A stretch of DNA of 64,000 nucleotides from Janthinobacterium agaricidamnosum NBRC 102515 = DSM 9628 (GTDB lineage: Bacteria > Pseudomonadota > Gammaproteobacteria > Burkholderiales > Burkholderiaceae_D), in the NCBI RefSeq assembly GCF_000723165.1, contig NZ_HG322949.1:3128782-3192781 (forward strand), written 5' to 3'. The notes beneath the pieces are model-generated. The model ran no database searches, had not been told where the DNA came from, and worked only from the letters and a program-made list of their open reading frames with translations. Below are positions 18,384 to 31,789 of this stretch, piece after piece (position 1 is the first letter of the stretch; every line of letters starts with the position of its first letter). The position numbers and the translations under genes are program-made.

Positions 18384-18896
18384 TCACTGCGGATCGTGCG
18401 GACGGTGGATTTTCTGGCGCAGCGGGATCGGCGCCAGCGGATGGTGGCTGTCGCCGTCGTGCGCATGACCATGGCCGCCGCCGTAGGCGCCCGCTTCCGG
18501 CTCGAACGCCGCGTCTTCTTCCAGCACGGTGGCGTGCAAGCCTTCCAGCATTTCCTTCAATACCGGGTCGCGCCGGATGCGCAGGAAGCCGTCGCCGACA
18601 TGGGCTTGCGTATGCCGGTTGCCGAGGTGGAAAGCGCAGCGCAGCAAGGTGTGCGCATCGGCGCAGCGGATCAGGTAAGTCGGCTCTTTCGCGGCAATAA
18701 TTTTTACCACGCGGCGGTCTTCGCCGGTCAGCAAGTCGCCGTCGCGCAGCACCGTGCCGCGCACCGTGAACACCGCCACTTCCTCGCCGCTGTCCATGGT
18801 GGCGCGCAGCCGGCATTTTTCACGCAATTCATACGGCAGCACCAGCTGGCCGTCGATGCGGTCGGCCTGGGCCAGCTTGGTATGCAAAGTTAACAT
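18384..18896 (-). CDS. ureE: Urease accessory nickel chaperone UreE
   Basis: Metallochaperone (170 aa) that passes Ni2+ to UreG. The N-terminal domain carries the Arg/Val-rich beta segment. The C-terminal domain includes the YLIRCADAHTLLRCAFHLGNRH core and ends in a His-rich tail (GHGHAHDGDSHH, followed by further histidines), which can store extra nickel. The start giving MLTLHTKLAQ is chosen because it leaves GAGGG at a proper distance; an ATG two codons earlier overlaps that site. Confidence 0.94.
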   Translation of the reverse strand: MLTLHTKLAQADRIDGQLVLPYELREKCRLRATMDSGEEVAVFTVRGTVLRDGDLLTGEDRRVVKIIAAKEPTYLIRCADAHTLLRCAFHLGNRHTQAHVGDGFLRIRRDPVLKEMLEGLHATVLEEDAAFEPEAGAYGGGHGHAHDGDSHHPLAPIPLRQKIHRPHDPQ

Positions 18897-18907
18897 CGAC
18901 ATCCCTC

Positions 18908-20608
<1,701 letters not shown>

Positions 20609-20609
20609 A

Positions 20610-20939
20610 TCAATCCTTCCGTGCAGGTTGGTCCTTCAAGGCGCCCATCACCTCGCCGTTAAAACCGAACACCTTGCGCTCGCCCGCCAGCGCCACCAGT
20701 TCGACGGTGCGCTGCTGGCCCGGCTCGAAGCGCACCGCGGTGCCGGCCGTGATATTGAGGCGCATGCCGTAAGCGCGCCAGCGCTCGAACGACAGCGCCG
20801 GATTGACTTCGAAAAAGTGGAAATGCGAACCGACCTGTATCGGCCGGTCGCCGCGGTTGGCGACCACCACAGTGGCCGTGCTGCGGTCCACGTTCAGGCT
20901 GATTTCGCCTTCTTCCAGGATATATTCACCGGGGGTCAT
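20610..20939 (-). CDS. ureB: Urease beta subunit
   Basis: Structural subunit (109 aa) of the urease (UreABC)3 complex, a small beta-barrel. It begins [19 protein letters not shown] and includes [19 protein letters not shown], both diagnostic. Separate ureA and ureB genes, not fused as in Helicobacter, are the usual proteobacterial form. Confidence 0.97.
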   Translation of the reverse strand: MTPGEYILEEGEISLNVDRSTATVVVANRGDRPIQVGSHFHFFEVNPALSFERWRAYGMRLNITAGTAVRFEPGQQRTVELVALAGERKVFGFNGEVMGALKDQPARKD

Positions 20940-20964
20940 GCTGCTCTCCTTTTGGAACGGGTAT

Positions 20965-21267
<303 letters not shown>

Positions 21268-21278
21268 GGTTTATCCTG

Positions 21279-22139
21279 TCAAGTGTTCCAGATGCGCGGC
21301 ACCACGGCCGCGCGGTCGAGCAAAAAGGGACGCAGCAACTGCCACGCGGCCAGCATCACCCGGCGCGCCTGTTCGCTGTCATCGCCGAGGTAGCGCAGCA
21401 CCAGCAAGCCCTTGACCTGGCTGGCGCCGAAGCTGCTGCCGGGCGGCACCGCGATCGCGCGCACGGCGGCCAGCAGCGCCGCCGGGGCCTGCTGGCCGAC
21501 CGCGATCAGCGTCGCGCAGACGCTATGGCCATGCAGGCCCAGCGGGCTGCGCAACAGCGCGCCGCCGCCGGCCAGCGCGCCCTGCTCCCACCAGATCAAT
21601 TTGCCGCCGCGGCGGATTTGCGTGCGTTGCGTGATGGCGCCGCTGTTGAACGATTCGCCCGAGGCGCTGCGGCCCAGGCATAAAATCTCGCAGCCGATAT
21701 AGGTGGCGTCGGGCGCCAGCGTGATGGTTTGTTCCAGGGCCACGTGGGCCTGGTCGAAGAAAATGCTCTCTTGCGGCATCCACTCGATGCTGGCGCCGTC
21801 GCCGGCCGACAAGTCGATGCGCTGGCGCGAGATCTTGCCGTTCGCCTTGTACCACTTGGCGGCGCCGGGAGACGTCAGGAAAGCGTGCGCCGCGCGGCCG
21901 ACGCGGGCGCTGACCGCCAGCTGGTCGCCGCCGACCACGCCGCCGGGCGGATGCACCACGATCGCGTGGCATACCGCGCCGCCTTCCGGATACAGCGGCT
22001 TTTGCACCCGCAGCGGGCCGCAGTGGCTGCGCTCGACCAGCCGCGTCACGCCGGCGTCATCCTCGAAGCCGAGCGCCAGCCGCGCATGCCATGCGCTGTC
22101 GCTCGCGGCGGGTGCTTCGGTGGCGCTACTATCGGGCAT
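21279..22139 (-). CDS. ureD: Urease accessory protein UreD
   Basis: Scaffold protein (286 aa) that binds apo-urease first and recruits UreF and UreG. Motifs: HCGPLRVQKPLYPEG, HPPGGVVGGDQL, and AAKWYKANG. The start giving MPDSSATEAPA is preferred because a sigma-54 promoter places the transcript start about 24 bases upstream; more distal in-frame starts would lie upstream of the transcript. First gene of the operon ureDABCEFG-hupE, all on the minus strand with short gaps. Confidence 0.93.
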   Translation of the reverse strand: MPDSSATEAPAASDSAWHARLALGFEDDAGVTRLVERSHCGPLRVQKPLYPEGGAVCHAIVVHPPGGVVGGDQLAVSARVGRAAHAFLTSPGAAKWYKANGKISRQRIDLSAGDGASIEWMPQESIFFDQAHVALEQTITLAPDATYIGCEILCLGRSASGESFNSGAITQRTQIRRGGKLIWWEQGALAGGGALLRSPLGLHGHSVCATLIAVGQQAPAALLAAVRAIAVPPGSSFGASQVKGLLVLRYLGDDSEQARRVMLAAWQLLRPFLLDRAAVVPRIWNT

Positions 22140-22173
22140 GAAAGGCAATCGAGTGGATGAGACTGTTACCCAA

Positions 22174-22189
22174 AGCACGTTGCGTGCCA
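22174..22189 (-). promoter_or_regulatory. Sigma-54 promoter of the urease operon
   Basis: The minus strand reads TGGCACGCAACGTGCT, matching the consensus TGGCACR-N4-TTGCW with the required GG and GC separated by exactly 10 bases; the only notable mismatch is G for the first T of TTGC. It predicts a transcript start near 22163, about 24 bases before ureD. Confidence 0.75.
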
Positions 22190-22227
22190 GCCACAAATAC
22201 GATGGCGCGCACAAAACGCACCGATCT

Positions 22228-22262
22228 TGCACCAAGTTGGACGTGCGGCACCATATTGGTGC
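22228..22262 (-). promoter_or_regulatory. NtrC-type enhancer sites upstream of ureD
   Basis: GCACC-ATATT-GGTGC (22248-22262) is a perfect dyad matching the NtrC consensus TGCACC-N5-GGTGCA at ten core positions. A second, weaker site TGCACC-AAGTT-GGACG is at 22228-22243. They lie about 70-90 bases upstream of the predicted sigma-54 start, the normal enhancer position, so urease is probably induced by nitrogen limitation. Confidence 0.72.
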
Positions 22263-22343
22263 GGCAAAGTCACAACATCACCGCCAGAGGGCGTTGATGG
22301 ACGCCAGCCGCACAGCGCCAGTCAGCGCACGACTGGCACGCCG

Positions 22344-24107
22344 CTAATCCTCCACAGCGCTTTCAGGATAAGGCCCCTTGCCGCCTTCGGTGATAAAAGC
22401 CTCGATGCGTTTTTCGAGCACCGGCAGCGGCACCGATCCCAGTTCCAGCACGGTGTCGTGGAAGGCGCGGATATCGAAACGCTCGCCCAGCACCAGCTCG
22501 GCCTTGCGGCGCGCGTTGATGATCGCCAGCTCGCCCAGGTAATACGACAGCGCCTGCCCCGGCCAGGAAATGTAGCGGTCGACTTCGGTCTCGATTTCAT
22601 GCGCCGACAACGCGGTATTGTCGTGCAAATAGGCTTGCGCCTGTTCCCGGCTCCAGCCTTGCGCGTGGATGCCGGTATCGACCACCAGCCGCGCCGCGCG
22701 CCAGGCCTGGTAGCTGAGCATGCCGAAGGTTTCGTAAGCGTCGGCGTAGATGCCCATTTCGGCGCCCAGCCGTTCCGCATACAACGCCCAGCCTTCGCCG
22801 TAGGCCGAAATATAGGCGTTGCGGAACGCCGGCCGGTCTTTCTGCTCCATCGCCAGCGGGATCTGGAATGCGTGGCCCGGCGCCGACTCGTGCAGCGTCA
22901 GGGCCGGCAGGCTGTACAGCGGCCGCGACGCCAGGTTGTAGGTATTGACCAGGTAGATGCCTGGCCCGCCCCTTCCCGACGTGTAGAACGGCGCCTGCTC
23001 GGGCGGCACCGGCACGATGCCGAAACGGCGCCGCGGCAAGTGGCCGAAATACTGGTCCGCCCTGGCGTCGAATTTCTTGGCGATGAAGGCGGCGCGCATC
23101 AGCAATTCTTCCGGCGTCCTGGCGTAGAACCGCGGATCGGTGCGCAGGAAGGCCAGGAAGGCCGGGAAATCGCCCTTGAATCCGGTTTGCCGGATCGCCG
23201 CGTCCATTTCAAGCCGGAGGTTCGCCATTTCGCTCAGGCCGAGACGATGTATCCATTCGGCGCTTACATCGGTGGTGGTGAATTCGACGATCTTCGACTG
23301 GTAATACGCCTTGCCGTCGGGCAGGCTCTCGGCCGCCAGCGCGGTCGCCGCATGCGGCAGGTATTCGCCGCGCATGAAGGCCAGCAGCGCGCCATACGCG
23401 GGCATCACGGCATTGCGGATCGCCGCGGCGCCCTGTTCGCGCAGCTGGCGCTGCTGCTCCGGCGGCATGCCTTCCGGCAGATGCTGGAACGGCTGGTAAA
23501 AGATGGTCGCTTCCGGACTGGCCGCATCGGCCACCGCGCTGAGCGCCACGTCGCGCCCGGCCAGCGTTACTTGCGGCGGCGTGAAACCGCGCCGCAAGCC
23601 GGCCCGCATGTTGACGATCTGCTCCCGGAAGTAGCGCGGCACGTCGTTCAGGCGGGCGATGTAGTTGCGGTAGTCGGCCGCTTGCCGGAAGCTCTGGCGC
23701 GCCAGGTAGCTCAGGTCGGTCCAGAACGCGGAATCGGCGTTCAGCGGCTTTTCATATTCGCGAAATTGCTGGGCCGCGATCAAGTCGCGGATTTGCGCCC
23801 GGTACACCGCATAGTTGATCTGCTGCGGCGCCGACAGGCTGCCGCTGTCGAGCGCGTCGAGACGGGCCTGCACGGCGCGCCAGTACGCCAGCCGTTGCTG
23901 CTGGGCCGCCGCGTCGACCCGCGGCAGGCTGGTCCCTTGCAGCCGATACGGGTCCAGGTCCTGGCTTTTGCGCCATTGCCATTCCTGGGTATAAATCTCC
24001 TTGAAGCTGCCGTCGGCGCTGGCCGCGGCGTAGGACGGCGCATGACAAACCCACAACATGCCGGCGCCCAGCAGCGCCGCTCTGATCTTTTTCATGTTTC
24101 TCGACAA
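22344..24107 (-). CDS. DUF885 family exported metallopeptidase-like protein
   Basis: A 587-aa protein with an N-terminal signal peptide (after MKKIRAALLGAGMLW..., cleavage near AAASA). It contains HESAPGHAFQ, the HExxPGH motif of the DUF885 family (distant gluzincin-like peptidases), followed by a downstream glutamate region GEGWALYAERLG and the ETEVDRYISWPGQALSYYLGE block. This suggests a zinc peptidase of the periplasm, but no substrate is known. A second ATG four codons in (MKKIRA) may be the true start. It follows the c-di-GMP gene by only 9 bases and could be cotranscribed. Confidence 0.85.
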   Translation of the reverse strand: MSRNMKKIRAALLGAGMLWVCHAPSYAAASADGSFKEIYTQEWQWRKSQDLDPYRLQGTSLPRVDAAAQQQRLAYWRAVQARLDALDSGSLSAPQQINYAVYRAQIRDLIAAQQFREYEKPLNADSAFWTDLSYLARQSFRQAADYRNYIARLNDVPRYFREQIVNMRAGLRRGFTPPQVTLAGRDVALSAVADAASPEATIFYQPFQHLPEGMPPEQQRQLREQGAAAIRNAVMPAYGALLAFMRGEYLPHAATALAAESLPDGKAYYQSKIVEFTTTDVSAEWIHRLGLSEMANLRLEMDAAIRQTGFKGDFPAFLAFLRTDPRFYARTPEELLMRAAFIAKKFDARADQYFGHLPRRRFGIVPVPPEQAPFYTSGRGGPGIYLVNTYNLASRPLYSLPALTLHESAPGHAFQIPLAMEQKDRPAFRNAYISAYGEGWALYAERLGAEMGIYADAYETFGMLSYQAWRAARLVVDTGIHAQGWSREQAQAYLHDNTALSAHEIETEVDRYISWPGQALSYYLGELAIINARRKAELVLGERFDIRAFHDTVLELGSVPLPVLEKRIEAFITEGGKGPYPESAVED

Positions 24108-24116
24108 AGTAAAAAA

Positions 24117-26321
<2,205 letters not shown>

Positions 26322-26336
26322 GTGATGGAAGTTCTT

Positions 26337-29300
26337 TCAGCCTGGGTTGGTGACGGATTGCGCCGCATGGGTATTGGCATCGTCGAGCAATTGCCACAAT
26401 TGCTGGTACTGGTGGTTGCCGATCATCAGGCCGATGCGCCCGGCCAGCAGCGGCTCGCTGGCCGCGATGCCGGCCAGGATCACGGCGCCGCCGCGCACGT
26501 CGAGCTGGCGCACCGCCTGCTGCAGCGCGCGCCGCGCCTGCGGCTGCAGCGTTTCCAGCTCGCCGGCCAATAACGGCGGCTCGGCCGCGCGGCTGGCGGA
26601 TGGCGCGGCGCCGCCGCGCAGGAATACCAGGCCGAGTTGCCGCTCCAGCACCGCGAACAGCTTTTCCTGCTCCACCGGCTTGCGCAGGAAATCGTCGGCG
26701 CCGGCCGCCAGCGCCGCCTGCCGCTCATCTTCAAAGGCGGACGCGGTCATGATCACGATGCGCGGCCGATGCCCGCCGATACGCGGCAGGCGGCGCACCT
26801 GGCGCGTCAATTCCAGGCCATCCATCAGCGGCATGCGCCAGTCGGCCAGCAGCAGGTCCGGCGCCTGCCGCGCCTGGTTTTCCAGCAGCCGCAGCGCCTG
26901 TGCCCCGTCGCCGGCCTGGCTGACCACAAAACCCAGCGGTTCCAGCAGCGCCGCCAGCAGCTTGCGGCCGTCGCCGTCGTCGTCCACCAGCAGGATGCAA
27001 CGGCCGCGCTGCGCCGGCGGCAAGCCCGTCACGCGTCCGGCGCCGGACGGCTGCTGCGGCGCGCCCGGCATCGGCAAGCGTTCGGCCGGCACCGTGAAGC
27101 TGAATTCGGAGCCCTGCCCCAGCACCGATCGCACCGCCAGCTGGCCGCCCATCAGGCGCACGAATTCGCGCGAAATCGTCAGGCCCAGGCCGGTGCCGGC
27201 CTGTTGCGCGGCGCTGTCGGCTTGCACGAACGGTTCGAAAATCCGCGCCAGGTCTTGCGGCGCGATGCCGCTGCCGGTGTCGCGCACGGCGAACCCCAAT
27301 GCCAGCCGCTCACCCGCCAGGCCGGTCACCCGCAACGATAGCGTGACGCTGCCGCGCTCGATGAACTTGACCGCGTTCGACATCAGGTTCAGCAACACCT
27401 GGCGCAGCTTGGCGCCGTCGATGCGCACCAGCGGCGGCACGATATTGCTGTCGAGCCGCAGCGCCACCTGCTCTTGCTTGCTGCGCAGGCGCATCATGTC
27501 GAGCACGTCATCCAGCAATTCCGTCAAATCGACGTTGGATGGCTGCAACTCGATGCGCCCGGCTTCGATTTTCGACAATTCGAGGATGTCGTTGATCAGG
27601 GTCAGCAAATGATGGCCGGCGCGGTTGATGATCGCCAGATTGTTCTTTTCTTCGTCGCGCATGCTGCTGGAATCGGCCATCAATTGCGAAAACCCGATCA
27701 CCGAATTGAGCGGCGTGCGCAATTCATGGCTCATATTGGCCAGGAATACGCTCTTGGCGCGGTTGGCCGCTTCGGCGTCGGTCACCGCCACCGACAGCGC
27801 GGCGGTACGCTGCTGCACCAGTTCTTCCAGGTGGTTGCGGTGTTGCAGCAGCTCCTGCTCGCCTTTCTTGCGTTGCGTGATGTCGATAATGCCGCCGCGC
27901 ACCAGCCTGCGGCCGGCCGCCGGCAATCTGACCAGCCGCACTTCGCACGGGAATACCCGGCCATCCTTGCGCCGCACCTGCCATTCCACCATCAGCGATT
28001 CGCCGCGCATGGCGCGCTCCAGATGGTGCTTCAGCACCTGCTCCGACAGCGGCCCCTCGGGCTGCTGCGGCGCATACAACTCCATCGGCCCGCTGGCCAG
28101 CAGCGCGGCGCGGCTCATGCCCAGCATGTGCTGGGCGTTGGTATTGACGTCGACAAAACGGTCCAGGTCCAGGTCATACACCAGGATCGCCTCGGGCGCA
28201 TGCTCGACCAGGATGCGGAAGCGCTGCTCGCTTTCGGCGCTGTCGGCCTGGGCCCGTTTCAGCCGGCCGCGCTGCAGCAGCAAGGCCAGCAACATCGCCA
28301 TCAGCGCGGCAAACACGCCCAGCGCGGCCAGCACCACGCCGCGGTGCTGCTGCCACAGCGACGGCGGGCGGTTGATCAGCACGGCGCCGGCCGGCAGCTG
28401 GTCGAGATCGGCATTCCAGCGCAGCAGCTGGCGCCAGTCGTACATGCTGACATGCGCGGCTGGCGGCAAGTCGGCATTGCCCGACATGCTCAAACTGCCG
28501 TCCAGCAAGGCCAGCGAGGTTTGCGCCAACTGTCCGGCGGCGCGTTCGATATGCAGCACCGAACCGCCGACCACGCCCTGGCCGACGCTGGTGTTGTAAA
28601 TGGCGAACGCCGGCATATTGGACAGCGCCGCCAGTTCATCGACGAATTGCAGCGGCGTGGCCAGCGCGCCATCGACGTCGCGGTTGACGCTGCTGCAAAT
28701 CAGGATGGTATCGGCTGGCAAGTTTGCGACGCGCCGGCGCATCTGGTCCAGGCCCAGGTTATCCAGGTATTCAAACACCAGCCGCGCCGCCCACGGTCCG
28801 GCCGCTTGCTGCATGGCGCGCTTGAAGACCTGGTCGGCGTCGGATGCGCCGGCCGCGACCACCACCCGCCTGGTATGCGGAAACAAGGCGATCGCTTCGC
28901 GCAGCGTGCCGCCGAAATCGGCATTGGCTTTTTGCTGCCACACTTGCACACCCTGGGCGCCAACCAGCGGCGTGGCCATGGTATTGATGGCCAGCACCGG
29001 CGTGCGGCGCGCCAGTTCCGGCACTTCGGCCAGCAAATAATCGAGGGCTGGCTGCTGCATCGCGACGATCAGGTCGGTGTGCGCGGTTTTGTAGCGTTCA
29101 AGCAACAGCCGGCGTATGCTGCTGCGCAATTCGGCGCCATCGTTGCGGTTCAGGTTCAGGTATTCGACGCTGATGTTTTCGCTGCTGATGCCGGCCCCGT
29201 TGAGCGCCGCGACATAGGTGCGGGTAAAACTTTCGACGCCGGCGCGGCCATAACCGTAGGCGTTCAGGAACAGGATGCGCTTGGCTTGCGGCGGGACCGC

Positions 29301-29453
29301 CGCGGCCGGCCGCGCAGCGTCGCTCATCAGGCAGGCGCAGGCGGTCGCCAGGCACAGCACCGAGGCGCGGATACGACCCGCCGCGCCCTGCCGCAAGCGC
29401 AACGGTTTCAGACGCAAGGCCGCTGGCGCCACGCCCCTTGCATCTCTATTCAT
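26337..29453 (-). CDS. Hybrid sensor histidine kinase with periplasmic ABC-type binding domain
   Basis: A 1038-aa membrane sensor. An N-terminal signal/anchor is followed by a periplasmic ABC substrate-binding-like domain (about residues 50-320, beginning KRILFLNAYGYGRAG), one membrane helix (about 350-375), a PAS domain (ILVEHAPEAILVYD), a coiled coil, HisKA with SHELRTPLNSVIGFS, HATPase_c (DTGSGIAPQDLARIFEPF) and a REC domain (LLADWRMPLMDG). A short helical C-terminal segment after REC could be a degenerate Hpt domain. The start has GGAG 5 bases upstream. The neighbouring REC-GGDEF-EAL protein is the likely output. The ligand is unknown. Confidence 0.92.
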   Translation of the reverse strand: MNRDARGVAPAALRLKPLRLRQGAAGRIRASVLCLATACACLMSDAARPAAAVPPQAKRILFLNAYGYGRAGVESFTRTYVAALNGAGISSENISVEYLNLNRNDGAELRSSIRRLLLERYKTAHTDLIVAMQQPALDYLLAEVPELARRTPVLAINTMATPLVGAQGVQVWQQKANADFGGTLREAIALFPHTRRVVVAAGASDADQVFKRAMQQAAGPWAARLVFEYLDNLGLDQMRRRVANLPADTILICSSVNRDVDGALATPLQFVDELAALSNMPAFAIYNTSVGQGVVGGSVLHIERAAGQLAQTSLALLDGSLSMSGNADLPPAAHVSMYDWRQLLRWNADLDQLPAGAVLINRPPSLWQQHRGVVLAALGVFAALMAMLLALLLQRGRLKRAQADSAESEQRFRILVEHAPEAILVYDLDLDRFVDVNTNAQHMLGMSRAALLASGPMELYAPQQPEGPLSEQVLKHHLERAMRGESLMVEWQVRRKDGRVFPCEVRLVRLPAAGRRLVRGGIIDITQRKKGEQELLQHRNHLEELVQQRTAALSVAVTDAEAANRAKSVFLANMSHELRTPLNSVIGFSQLMADSSSMRDEEKNNLAIINRAGHHLLTLINDILELSKIEAGRIELQPSNVDLTELLDDVLDMMRLRSKQEQVALRLDSNIVPPLVRIDGAKLRQVLLNLMSNAVKFIERGSVTLSLRVTGLAGERLALGFAVRDTGSGIAPQDLARIFEPFVQADSAAQQAGTGLGLTISREFVRLMGGQLAVRSVLGQGSEFSFTVPAERLPMPGAPQQPSGAGRVTGLPPAQRGRCILLVDDDGDGRKLLAALLEPLGFVVSQAGDGAQALRLLENQARQAPDLLLADWRMPLMDGLELTRQVRRLPRIGGHRPRIVIMTASAFEDERQAALAAGADDFLRKPVEQEKLFAVLERQLGLVFLRGGAAPSASRAAEPPLLAGELETLQPQARRALQQAVRQLDVRGGAVILAGIAASEPLLAGRIGLMIGNHQYQQLWQLLDDANTHAAQSVTNPG

Positions 29454-29592
29454 GTCGACTCCGTTTTCTATCGATTCGCAGCGCCTCACAGTAGCCCGAA
29501 GATTGGCACTTTATACATCAAAGTATGATAACGTTATCACGCAGGCAAGTCCATGCCACAGAGCATGATTTAAACCCCATCGCCACCAGAAT

Positions 29593-30063
29593 ATGATGCA
29601 ACTCAAACCAGCCAGCCAGTCAGATATTCCGGCCATGTGGGCCTTGCGCAGCAATGCCGTGCGCATCAGCTGCGCCACGCATTACCGTGCCGATGAAATC
29701 AGCGCCTGGAGCGCGACGCCGGCGCCGGCCTCGTATGCGGCGCTGATCGCCGCCGGCGGCGCGCTGCTGGCCATGCAAGGCGCCGGCTTGGCCGGCTATG
29801 CCATGCTCGATAGCGCCGGCGCCGAAGTCGATGCGGTCTTCGTCGATCCGGCCAAGGGCGGCCAGGGCATAGGCGGCGCGCTGCTGCGCGGGCTGGAGCA
29901 GTTGGCGGCTGAAAAGCAGCTTGACAGGCTGCACCTGTACGCGGCATTGAACGCGGTACCGTTTTACCTGCATGCCGGATATATTGCCTTACGCGACGAG
30001 CAATATGCCCATCCCAGCGGCATCTTGCTCAATTGTCTCTACATGGAAAAACAACTGGCCTGA
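29593..30063 (+). CDS. GNAT family N-acetyltransferase
   Basis: A 156-aa protein with the GNAT fold. The acetyl-CoA pyrophosphate-binding loop is GGQGIGGALL (about residues 96-105), preceded by the beta-4 strand EVDAVFVDP and followed by NAVPFYLHAGY. It transfers an acetyl group from acetyl-CoA to an unknown amine. Convergent with the SulP gene, 6 bases apart. Confidence 0.88.
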   Translation: MMQLKPASQSDIPAMWALRSNAVRISCATHYRADEISAWSATPAPASYAALIAAGGALLAMQGAGLAGYAMLDSAGAEVDAVFVDPAKGGQGIGGALLRGLEQLAAEKQLDRLHLYAALNAVPFYLHAGYIALRDEQYAHPSGILLNCLYMEKQLA

Positions 30064-30069
30064 GCCATT

Positions 30070-31731
30070 TCAGGCCGTTGTCAGCGCCGGATGCAAGTCG
30101 GCGCTGGCCAGCGCGGTGCTCAAATACACCTTGCCGCTCAACTCTTGCAGCAGCTTGCTTTGCCTCAGGCGGTCCATCACCGGCCCCTTGACTTCCGCCA
30201 GGTGCAGCCGGATGCCGCGGCCGGACAGTGCGCGGTTCAATTCCAGCAAGCCGAACAGCGCGGTACTGTCGATTTGATTCACTGCCGACAGCACCAATAC
30301 CAGGTGCCGCGTGGCCGGACGGGCCAGCAATTCTTCTTCCACTTTGTCATTGACCGCGTCGACGTTGCCGAAGAACAGGCCCGCGTCTATGCGCAGCAGC
30401 AGGATTTCCGGCCAGGTTTCAGCCTGATAGCGCTCCACGTTGCGGTAATGTTCGCTGCCCGGTATGCGCCCCAGCACCGCGATATGCGGCCGGCTGGCGC
30501 GCCAGATCAGCGTGCCCATCGACAACAGCACGCCGATCACCACGCCCGCCTCGACGCCCAGCACCAGCACGCCGGCCGTGGTGGCCAGCAAGGCCAGCGC
30601 ATCGCTGCGGTCGTAGCGCCAGGCTTTCTTCAGGGTATCCCAGTCGAGCAGGCCGGACACCGCGAAAACGATGGTGGCGGCCAGCACCGGCAGCGGCAGC
30701 ATGGCCAGCCAGCCGGTCGGCGCCACCAGCGCCAGCGCCAGCAAGATGGCGCTGATGATGCTGGCCAGCGGGGTGTTGGCGCCGGCCGAAAAATTGACCG
30801 CCGAGCGCGAAATGCTGCCCGTGACCGGAAACCCGCCGGACAAGGCGCTGGCCACGTTGGCCGCGCCCAGGCCCAGCAATTCATGGTTGGTGCGCAGCTT
30901 TTCGCCGCGCTTTTGCGCCAGGGTTTGCGCCGCGGACATGCTCATCAGGAACACGATGAAGGCGATCAGCAGCGCCGGCGACAGCAAGGCGCGCCAGTGC
31001 TGGCTGGAGCTGGCCAGGTTCAGCGACGGCAAGCCGGCCGGCACATTGCCGGTGACGGCCACGCCGGCGTGCGACAAGTCGAGCCAGCCCACCAGCACGG
31101 TGCTGCCCAGCACCAGCAGCATCGGCGCCAGCCGGGCGCCGGTGTCGGCGGCCGCCGCGCTGCAGCCGCAACGGCGCAGCAGGCGCCCCAGGTAGTGTTT
31201 AGCCAGCCACAACAGCAACAGGCTGGCCAGCCCCAGCGCCGCGCTCGGGCCATGCCAGTGCGGCAGGCTGGCGCCCAATAAAGAGGGAATCTGGCCGACT
31301 ACGATGACGATCGCGGCGCCATTGCTGAAACCGCTGATCACCGGACGCGACAGGAAACTGGCCATGAAACCGAGCCGCAATATCCCGCACAGCAGCAGCA
31401 CCAGGCCGCTGATCAGCGCCAGTTGCGCGGCCAGCACGACATATAAGGTGGAACCGGGGTCGGCCAGCGGCGCCAGCGCGGCGGCCGTCATCAGCGCGAC
31501 GATCGCCATCGGCCCGACCGATTGCGTCATGCTGCTGCCGAACAGCGAATACAGGATCGGCGGCAAGATACTGGCATAAATCCCGACCACCGGCGGCAAA
31601 CCGGCGACCAGCGCGTACGCCATGCCCTGCGGAATCATCATCATCGCCACCACAATCCCGGCCGTGATATCCCCGGCCAGCATGGAAGACTGATATTTCC
31701 TTAACCAAAGCAACATGTAGACACCCGCCAT
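30070..31731 (-). CDS. SulP family anion transporter with STAS domain
   Basis: A 553-aa SLC26/SulP transporter. About 12 membrane segments (residues 15-420), with the family signature GLPPVVGIYASILPPILYSLFGSS near the N-terminus, are followed by a cytoplasmic STAS domain (about 440-545) containing LVLVLSAVNQIDSTALFGLLE. Such proteins move sulfate, bicarbonate or dicarboxylates with protons or sodium. No carbonic anhydrase or sulfate-assimilation gene is adjacent, so the substrate is open. Confidence 0.92.
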   Translation of the reverse strand: MAGVYMLLWLRKYQSSMLAGDITAGIVVAMMMIPQGMAYALVAGLPPVVGIYASILPPILYSLFGSSMTQSVGPMAIVALMTAAALAPLADPGSTLYVVLAAQLALISGLVLLLCGILRLGFMASFLSRPVISGFSNGAAIVIVVGQIPSLLGASLPHWHGPSAALGLASLLLLWLAKHYLGRLLRRCGCSAAAADTGARLAPMLLVLGSTVLVGWLDLSHAGVAVTGNVPAGLPSLNLASSSQHWRALLSPALLIAFIVFLMSMSAAQTLAQKRGEKLRTNHELLGLGAANVASALSGGFPVTGSISRSAVNFSAGANTPLASIISAILLALALVAPTGWLAMLPLPVLAATIVFAVSGLLDWDTLKKAWRYDRSDALALLATTAGVLVLGVEAGVVIGVLLSMGTLIWRASRPHIAVLGRIPGSEHYRNVERYQAETWPEILLLRIDAGLFFGNVDAVNDKVEEELLARPATRHLVLVLSAVNQIDSTALFGLLELNRALSGRGIRLHLAEVKGPVMDRLRQSKLLQELSGKVYLSTALASADLHPALTTA

Positions 31732-31789
31732 CCAAAAACCGCCAGCCTACCATGGGACGGGGCTGGCGGACAGGGGCGCGGCGGTCGCG

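Noticed and set aside
27474-29528. A 684-codon plus-strand frame
   Set aside because: Antisense to the hybrid histidine kinase; low-complexity composition and no motifs.
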